Below are positions 58,150 to 64,000 of a stretch of DNA of 64,000 nt, one piece after another; positions within the stretch are counted from its first letter, which is position 1; each line of letters starts with the position of its first letter. The stretch comes from Corythucha ciliata (lineage: Eukaryota; Arthropoda; Insecta; Hemiptera; Tingidae). The translations under genes were made by a program, and so were the position numbers. The notes beneath the pieces were generated by a model that had not been told where the DNA came from, searched no databases, and saw nothing but the letters and a program-made list of their open reading frames with translations. Location: NCBI GenBank assembly GCA_038030265.1, contig CM075943.1:40610001-40674000 (forward strand), in the 5' to 3' direction.

Positions 58150-59418
58150 GACCAGCCAATATAGACACAAAAATCGGGGTAAATCGCAAACATGCATGTA
58201 ATTGATTTTTTTGTTACGTGTTGTTAGGACCAATGAGAGCAGTTATTACTCAAGTTTGCAACCCTCAAAACCTTGTGCTTAACTCATGGCACTCGAAAAA
58301 CTAAGAAATTTCATCACTTTTTCTGGTTTTTTAAACAAAGATACCAGAAGAAAGAGTTTTTCGAGCACGACCACAGTATACATTGTTAAAGCCAACTAAA
58401 TTTGCTACAATTTAAGCCATGTCCGAGCATCCTGGGTCTGTTAGTTCAGGGAATACAGTCAATCAACAAAATACCTAATCTCGCCAAAAAGCTAGATTTT
58501 ATTGGTAGGGTAATTTTTCAAGACCCGTAGCACTCAAATACACAGTGATTGGTACCTGGGTGAACAAAATGAGAGGGGTGGTTTTACACCAAAAATGCAA
58601 CAAATAATTTATTATGACCTAAGGTCAGATTTCCATTCCTAGTTCAGACAATCAATTTGTTCTTTTTTAGCACATCACGGGTTTTCGCAACAAAAACATA
58701 TATGTAACATGGGAAGTAAGCGTCCTAGGTTAAATCCAACGACACCACTGAAAAGAGCACGCTTTTTTTTGTGTGAGTAAAGACATTTTGTCTAATGATA
58801 GCGAAAGATTCTTTGAGTAAACTGGGAAAATATCAGGATATTTTTAAAAATGTCAGTTTTTGACAACTGTTCAAAGCTAGACTACATTAGCCATGGTGCT
58901 CCCAGCACCTGGCAAGTTCCTCTAAAACTGTATGAAGTAACTCAGTTTAATACTTCATGCTTATTTTACTCCTGTCCTTTGCAATTTATTGAAAAAAATC
59001 CATTGTTATACCAAAAAATGAGGCAATTAGGCCCATTTTGAGTGCCTACAAGAAGATCAAGAGCCGTTCCCAAAACTTTTTTTTTCAGCTTAATTCACTT
59101 TTCCTATTCTAATCTATGAGGAAAGACAAATAAACGTGGAATAAGCTGAAAAAGATTTCTTGAAGTAGCTTTCGTGAAGTAGTTGGCTTCAACAATGTAT
59201 ACTGTGGTCATGCTCGAAAAACGCTTTCTTCTGGTATTTTTGTTTAACAACCTAAAAAATTGATGGTATTTCGTGGTTTTTCGAGTGCCAAGAGTTGAGC
59301 ACAAGGTTTTGAAGGTTGCAAACTTGAGTATAAACTGCTCTCATTGGCCCTAACAATGTGCAAAAGAAAAAACAATTACATGCATATTTGCGATGTTTGA
59401 TGTTTATATTGACTGGCC
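58150..59418. mobile_element. 1.27-kb inverted-repeat DNA element flanked by TA
   Basis: Ends GACCAGCCAATATA and GGCCAGTCAATATA (right, reverse complement) begin arms of about 245 bp (58150-58403 and 59175-59418). Shared blocks are GGACCAATGAGAGCAGTT, AACCTTGTGCT, GGCACTCGAAAAAC, ACCAGAAGAAAG and CAGTATACATTGTT. TA lies directly outside both ends, as for Tc1/mariner-type elements. The ~770-bp interior has no transposase; a 63-codon frame at 58850-59041 is unrecognised. Confidence 0.85.
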
Positions 59419-59429
59419 TAAATAATTTT

Positions 59430-59920
59430 CTTTTTTCTCTATTTCAGCGTTAAATTTGTGGGGTTTTCACATTTAGTCAAGAATTAGTGCTTAGTCTCGA
59501 TTTTAGCCGACTTTGCCTTCAGAAACAGAATCATCAGTTTCTCTATTTCAGCAGCGTATACCATTTTTCCAATTTTTAGACGTGAATTTGCCATTTTTTC
59601 ACTTTTAGCCATGGCTTATAGCGATTTTTTTCAGGTTTAGCCGCGGGTTTACCCCAAGAGCCACACAATAGCGTTTTTTGTAAATCGTATAGTTCGTTCA
59701 CCGCGAATCCGCAACTTTTTTCTCAATATGGTCTTGACGTTGCATTGTAAAAACACTAATTACAGAGCATAATACTCGTACAGCATGCTCATTTATATGA
59801 GCATATACTCAGGGCTTCTTACGCGATTTCAATCTTAAATATTCGGGTTTTGTCTGAACTTTAAGTTTCGTACATGCCCCAAGAAAAGCTCATTAGGGCG
59901 TCTTCTCAATTTTAGCCGCG
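59430..59920 (-). repeat. Family C array, right of the 58.1-kb hairpin
   Basis: Units such as 'tagtctcgattttagccg', 'ttttcacttttagccatggc' and 'tcaggtttagccgcggg' at about 30-bp spacing, with decay after 59700 and a last unit at 59900. Confidence 0.75.
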
Positions 59921-60002
59921 TAAATATCTGCAAAACTGGGGATCAGCGTAAGCGAACCGAGAGTGTGAGTGAGCGAGAGAGTATTCGCCGTCCATCATAT
60001 GG

Positions 60003-60455
60003 TACAATGGGGAACTTGCATGAATCTCAGTTTGGGAAGAAAAGCATACCGGTGATTTGACCCATGAACTGAAGGATAACAACGGAAGTTGCAACCCGAT
60101 TGGTGCGTTTTAAGATTTTTAAAAAAGGTTCAAAGTTATTCAGGAGGGGATGGAAGGTGCGAGGAGAAATGACGTAAATCCTTACTTGTGAAGCATTTGA
60201 GGGAACTCTAAAATTGTTTGATTACAAATAACATGAAAGATTTCCCTCTAGTGAACGCGTCTAACCCCCTCTTCCCTGCATGATCAATTTCAATAAGTAA
60301 GTTTTTACGTAATCGAACCCCCACTCAAAAATTTTAAAAATTCGCTAAAAAAGCATCCTTGATTGATTTCAAAGTTTAATGTGAGCAATAGGCTTGTGGA
60401 AGAGCCCTCTTTAAGAAACACCAACTTTTGAAAAATGTGCAAGTTCCCCATTGTA
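60003..60455. mobile_element. 453-bp MITE with perfect 18-bp terminal repeats
   Basis: TACAATGGGGAACTTGCA at 60003-60020 is exactly inverted at 60438-60455. The outermost TA on each side fits a TA target duplication and Tc1/mariner-like ends. The interior is AT-rich and non-coding. Confidence 0.82.
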
Positions 60456-60529
60456 TAAGATGTACCTACACTATAATTACTGTTGTTGTATTAATTTGTT
60501 CGGTTCCTATTATACTATTATTTTCTTGA

Positions 60530-60625
60530 CGGATTTAATTAATGGAACGAATACATTTTGACGGTTTTCTGGCGGGATTTAGAGCTTGACTTGACGTAAA
60601 AAAACAATATGTCAATTCGCAAGGC
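60530..60625 (+). repeat. Dispersed repeat Q, decayed copy
   Basis: GCGGGATTTAGAGCTTGACTTGACG, broken as 'ggcgggatttagagc' and 'ttgacttgacg', then 'aatatgtcaattcgcaaggctgc', aligns with the complement of the 28.9-kb copy (gggatttcgagcttg, atgacggg, gttagttggcaacgc). Weak but in the right order. Confidence 0.5.
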
Positions 60626-60629
60626 TGCA

Positions 60630-63600
60630 GCGTATTTCACAAGTTATAAGAATCCGAGACGGGTATATACCGGTCTCATTCTCATCGTCAGTTCTGATGG
60701 TCTCAGACCTGTAGACCTCCAGAGCCCGCTCGCGGAGCCTTGCTCTCATCGTTCCGGTGATTTAGTCGAATTGCTTGATCTGTGAGGAGAAAATGTCCCT
60801 CCTAAAAATGGACTAAAATCGACTTTCCATGCTCGACATGACCGGCAGAATTAGTTACTTTCGGTATTGTTCATCCAGTCAAAATGCTCCCGTGGCATTC
60901 CACTAATCTCCGAGTACACGCAAAAATGAATTCTAAACGAACTGTGATCGCTACCCCGCGGGAGAGGTCGTTGAAGAAAAAAAAAAAAAAAAAAAAAAAA
61001 AAACACGAAATAAAATATAAAGTTAATTCCCATGTCACACATCATCAATCATACGCCTGGGAACCCTTAACTCTTCTTATAAAACACAATAAGACGGTTT
61101 TTACTTCCCCCCTTCCATTCTACTTCAACTTTAAAGTTCTGGGTGGAGCCTGATGAAGGGGGCGGAGGTAATGGATTTGTCAGAAAACCCCTGAACTTAA
61201 TAGGATTTGTCTTATTTTTATACATAATTGTAGTAGAAGACTGCATGGGGGGTGAGAGGCTGGAATTTTCAAACAAAAAACAAAAAAAAAACTTGTTTCA
61301 CTGAATCCTGTGTTGTGGCAGAGGGCATGAGTAAGACAGAGTGAGGTGAGTGTGAGAAAGAGGTATTACTTATAAAAAGCGTGTGGCTGGGCTATTAAAC
61401 TCGACCGAAATTAGCATAAATATGGCTGTTTAAAGAAAAAATTACCCAGAAACAATCATTGTCTCTTGAAAAATTATCCGTAATTTTTCCTCCTTAATGC
61501 TTGGAGAAGAATAAAAAAAACCTTGTGATATCTTTTAAGAGGTGTCATTTGATGAGTACTACTTGGGCTTGACTAAAAGAAGAAAAAACACAGATAAAAG
61601 ATAATTAAAAAGAAACAACCTTGCTCGGACTCAAAATCTCTTGAGTGATGGTCATGAAGAAGAATGTTGTGGTTTCGGGGTGGGGGAGGGTGGTTATGAA
61701 GAAAGAGTGAGAGAGACAGACTTAGTGAAAAAAAAAAGTTGTCGTGCTGTGTTGACGGTTCCATCGTAGCGCGTGCGTGTTCGTCCAACTCTCAGAGGGA
61801 GTTTTTACTACACGATAGACGTCATTCGCCTGGAATCTCATTCATATTCCTTCTACACCTAACCTTCGCTTTCACTCACTCTCCGTCCCTCTCACTCACT
61901 CTCTCTCATTCAACATCTCACTAACACCCCCCCCACCCGCCAACACCACCCCTAACCATTCATTCAATCATCAAACCCACTCTTGACCATCGCAGCATAA
62001 ATGCTTCCTTTCAAACGTTTCTCCCCCACACCCCAACCCACCTACACTCGTCAGCAATTACCCAGAACCCCTTTCCCCTCACCATGACAACAGTTTTGCG
62101 TTAGTGTCGATGGGAATAGTGTACTACGGTCTAAAAAGTGTGTACCTACCTTCAAATTAACGTGCAATTATTGCGGTAGGCAATCCCCCCCCCCTCTCTC
62201 TTACAAAAGCGTGCTCGTGTTCACCCACCCCCTCCTCATCATAATCTCTAAAATGAGCTTCTTGATCCGTAGCAAAAGAAAACGGCAGATAAACCAACTC
62301 TGGCGCAGTTCCGCTCTTGTTAAATGCTTTTACTAGGAGGAGTTTTGTTTATTTTTACGCGTTTTCCTTAATGTAATTAACAGCAACCAGCTTTAAATAG
62401 CCCTCATATCAATTGCACATCTATGTGCTTTTTTTTTTCTCTCTCTCCATCTTTTTAAAGCCCTAGGCTTATAAGTTGAGGAAGTGAGGGGGGAATGCTT
62501 GAGTGCACATTTTCATTTATCATGGCCTACAATATTTTTCCGGTTCTTCAAATATTTTATACTCGGAGCGGACTTGGAGATATACTTTTAAGATTTTTAT
62601 GCGCCTAAATGCATCATGCAGGGCGAAATAAATAACAGTATGTGCAGTTTTTATTGCCTCAAAAGCGTGATAGAGCCTTCCAAAAAATAAAAATAAGCAA
62701 TTTTGATTGTCTGGATTGCTATAGTGATGACGAGGAAGGGGGGAAACTCATTTATTCCTTCCTCAATGCCTCACAATGGGAATAAAGAGAAAAATCTTGG
62801 ATAAATTATGTTTTTGAGGGAGATACATCTCTTCGAGGCATTCGTATATAAAGAGTTTTAATATGACAGCCAGAAGCGACTGTGAGTTCTGAATATGATG
62901 GGTGTGGGATAGTGTGGTGGTGGTGGTAGTGGGGGGGGGTGTTTTTGACTCGGTGCCACCATGGAAAAAAGAGAGGACCCTTTACAGCCTCATAATTCAA
63001 GATTTATCGACTCTGAAGGGCATTCTGTTTGGTGTCTTGTAGAACAATTTCTTTTTTCTCTCCCATTTTTTAAAAATATCATTAATTATAAACATGAAAA
63101 CTGGTCGTTTTTCTCATTATTATTAAGGAAACGGCGCGCCCGTAGAAGGAGTGTTTGTATACGGAGAAAATAAGGACGACACAAATCATAATTAGACGAA
63201 TTCTCCTTTATTAAAATCTTAAGGGAGTTTTTTAAGGGTGGTAGGGAGGGGCACATTAAAGTCATTTCTCTCGAAATAATGGCCCCCCTCCCCAACCAAT
63301 GGCGCGGCGTCTCAAAGCATCGTAAAAACTGTTTGTACTTTTGCCTTGTTGGGTTCGGTGTAATATAGAAAATTAATTATTTCTGTGCCTACTTGGTTTT
63401 CAAATTAAAATCCGGCAAAATTTATGGAATTCCTGTAAAAATTAGACGTATTATTACGAAATTTAATTAATAACTTCCTCCGAGATTGTGGAGGCTTGGA
63501 GTCTTCTACACGAGGGATATAAAGGGAGACATCCTCGCAAAAAATCGTACTCCGCGAAGGATGATGTTTTTGGGAAGGGGAATTATGGAATTAATCATCT

Positions 63601-64000
63601 CTTGGCGTGCTAAAGAAGAGGGATATTCAAGGTTAAACAAGTTGTTTTTTGGCATCATTCTTCAGGAGAAAAAGAGAGAGAAAAAAAATTAAAAAATCGA
63701 ATATGCGAACCCATAGGTCCTGGATCCTGGAATAAGGCAATTTCCTTTCTTTACCTCGCGAGCGGGGAGTAAAAATTAATTCGATATTAAGTTACACCCC
63801 GCCCCACCCCTCATCACCAACATATCCTAACAAAGTCTTCGCCCTGCTATATTACGAGCAACTAATTTTTTTTTTTCTCTCAAAGCACCCCTCGGGTTTC
63901 CTTCCTGGTAATCTTTTTTCCCACAGATATTCAATTTTAACCTTTAACAAGAAATCTCATGCGGCTTCGCCGTTGTTTTCCCCTAAATATAAAACCGCAC
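60630..64000. other. Intergenic-like DNA, no gene recognised
   Basis: It contains A27 (60977-61003), CT/ACTC-type microsatellite at 61870-61920 and several C/G runs. No RNA gene or domain-bearing frame is seen apart from the uncertain small ORF at 62961. Confidence 0.45.
62961..63173 (+). CDS. Uncertain 70-codon small ORF with a strong start context
   Basis: The ATG sits in GCCACCATGG, the optimal eukaryotic start context. The frame begins MEKREDPLQPHNSRFIDSEG, has a hydrophobic middle (VEQFLFSLPFF) and a very basic end (LRKRRARRRSVCIRRK). I recognise no family. The context may be chance, and no promoter, intron or second exon is visible. Treat as a weak candidate only. Confidence 0.15.
   Translation: MEKREDPLQPHNSRFIDSEGHSVWCLVEQFLFSLPFFKNIINYKHENWSFFSLLLRKRRARRRSVCIRRK

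Overview
This is a non-prokaryotic, AT-rich, repeat-dense stretch of a eukaryotic nuclear genome, most likely from an arthropod. The evidence is degenerate non-LTR retrotransposons of insect-like types, tRNA-derived pseudogenes with Pol III boxes, many A/T and G/C homopolymer runs (A27-A29, C/G9-C/G13), long inverted-repeat DNA elements, and no intact host protein-coding gene that I can recognise. The species cannot be read from the sequence; a hemipteran-like insect is only a guess from the style of the retrotransposons.

Layout. 0.9-1.9 kb: an array of ~18-bp units. 2.1-3.1 kb: a GC-rich composite inverted repeat with a 32-bp perfect palindrome inside. 7.1-12.3 kb (minus strand): a nearly full-length but dead LINE with endonuclease, reverse transcriptase and a decayed RNase H. 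It is interrupted by a ~965-bp giant hairpin (8.81-9.78 kb), and its 5' side abuts a second giant hairpin (12.37-13.27 kb). 13.3-17.5 kb: small hairpins followed by three kinds of degenerate ~30-bp arrays. 22-24.5, 28.2-30.1, 33.5-34.4, 35.1-35.8, 38.15-38.28, 40.9-41.1, 44.1-44.4, 46.1-46.9, 48.3-49.0, 53.9-55.3 and 57.8-59.9 kb: further arrays of the same few families in either orientation. 38.3-38.5 kb: a cluster of RFX/X-box-like sites next to the GC-rich 5' part of a second LINE type (38.5-40.9 kb). The matching 3' part of that LINE type lies at 44.75-46.1 kb and carries a 75-bp near-perfect inverted repeat. 46.9-48.3, 49.07-49.68, 58.15-59.42 and 60.0-60.46 kb: four more inverted-repeat DNA elements, the first three inside or abutting arrays.

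The regions between these blocks (about 3.9-7.1, 18-21.9, 24.5-27.9, 30.1-33.4, 35.8-38.1, 41.1-44.1, 49.7-53.2, 55.3-57.6 and 60.6-64 kb) look like ordinary intergenic or intronic DNA, with microsatellites and short uninformative ORFs only.

The main pattern is architectural. At least four unrelated consensus sequences (families B-E below) form arrays with about the same ~29-33 bp period. Mobile elements (two LINE types and several long-arm hairpins) sit inside or at the edges of those arrays. One family also has a higher-order module. The long hairpins could give double-stranded RNA if transcribed. Everything was read by eye, so array limits are approximate and identities are estimates.
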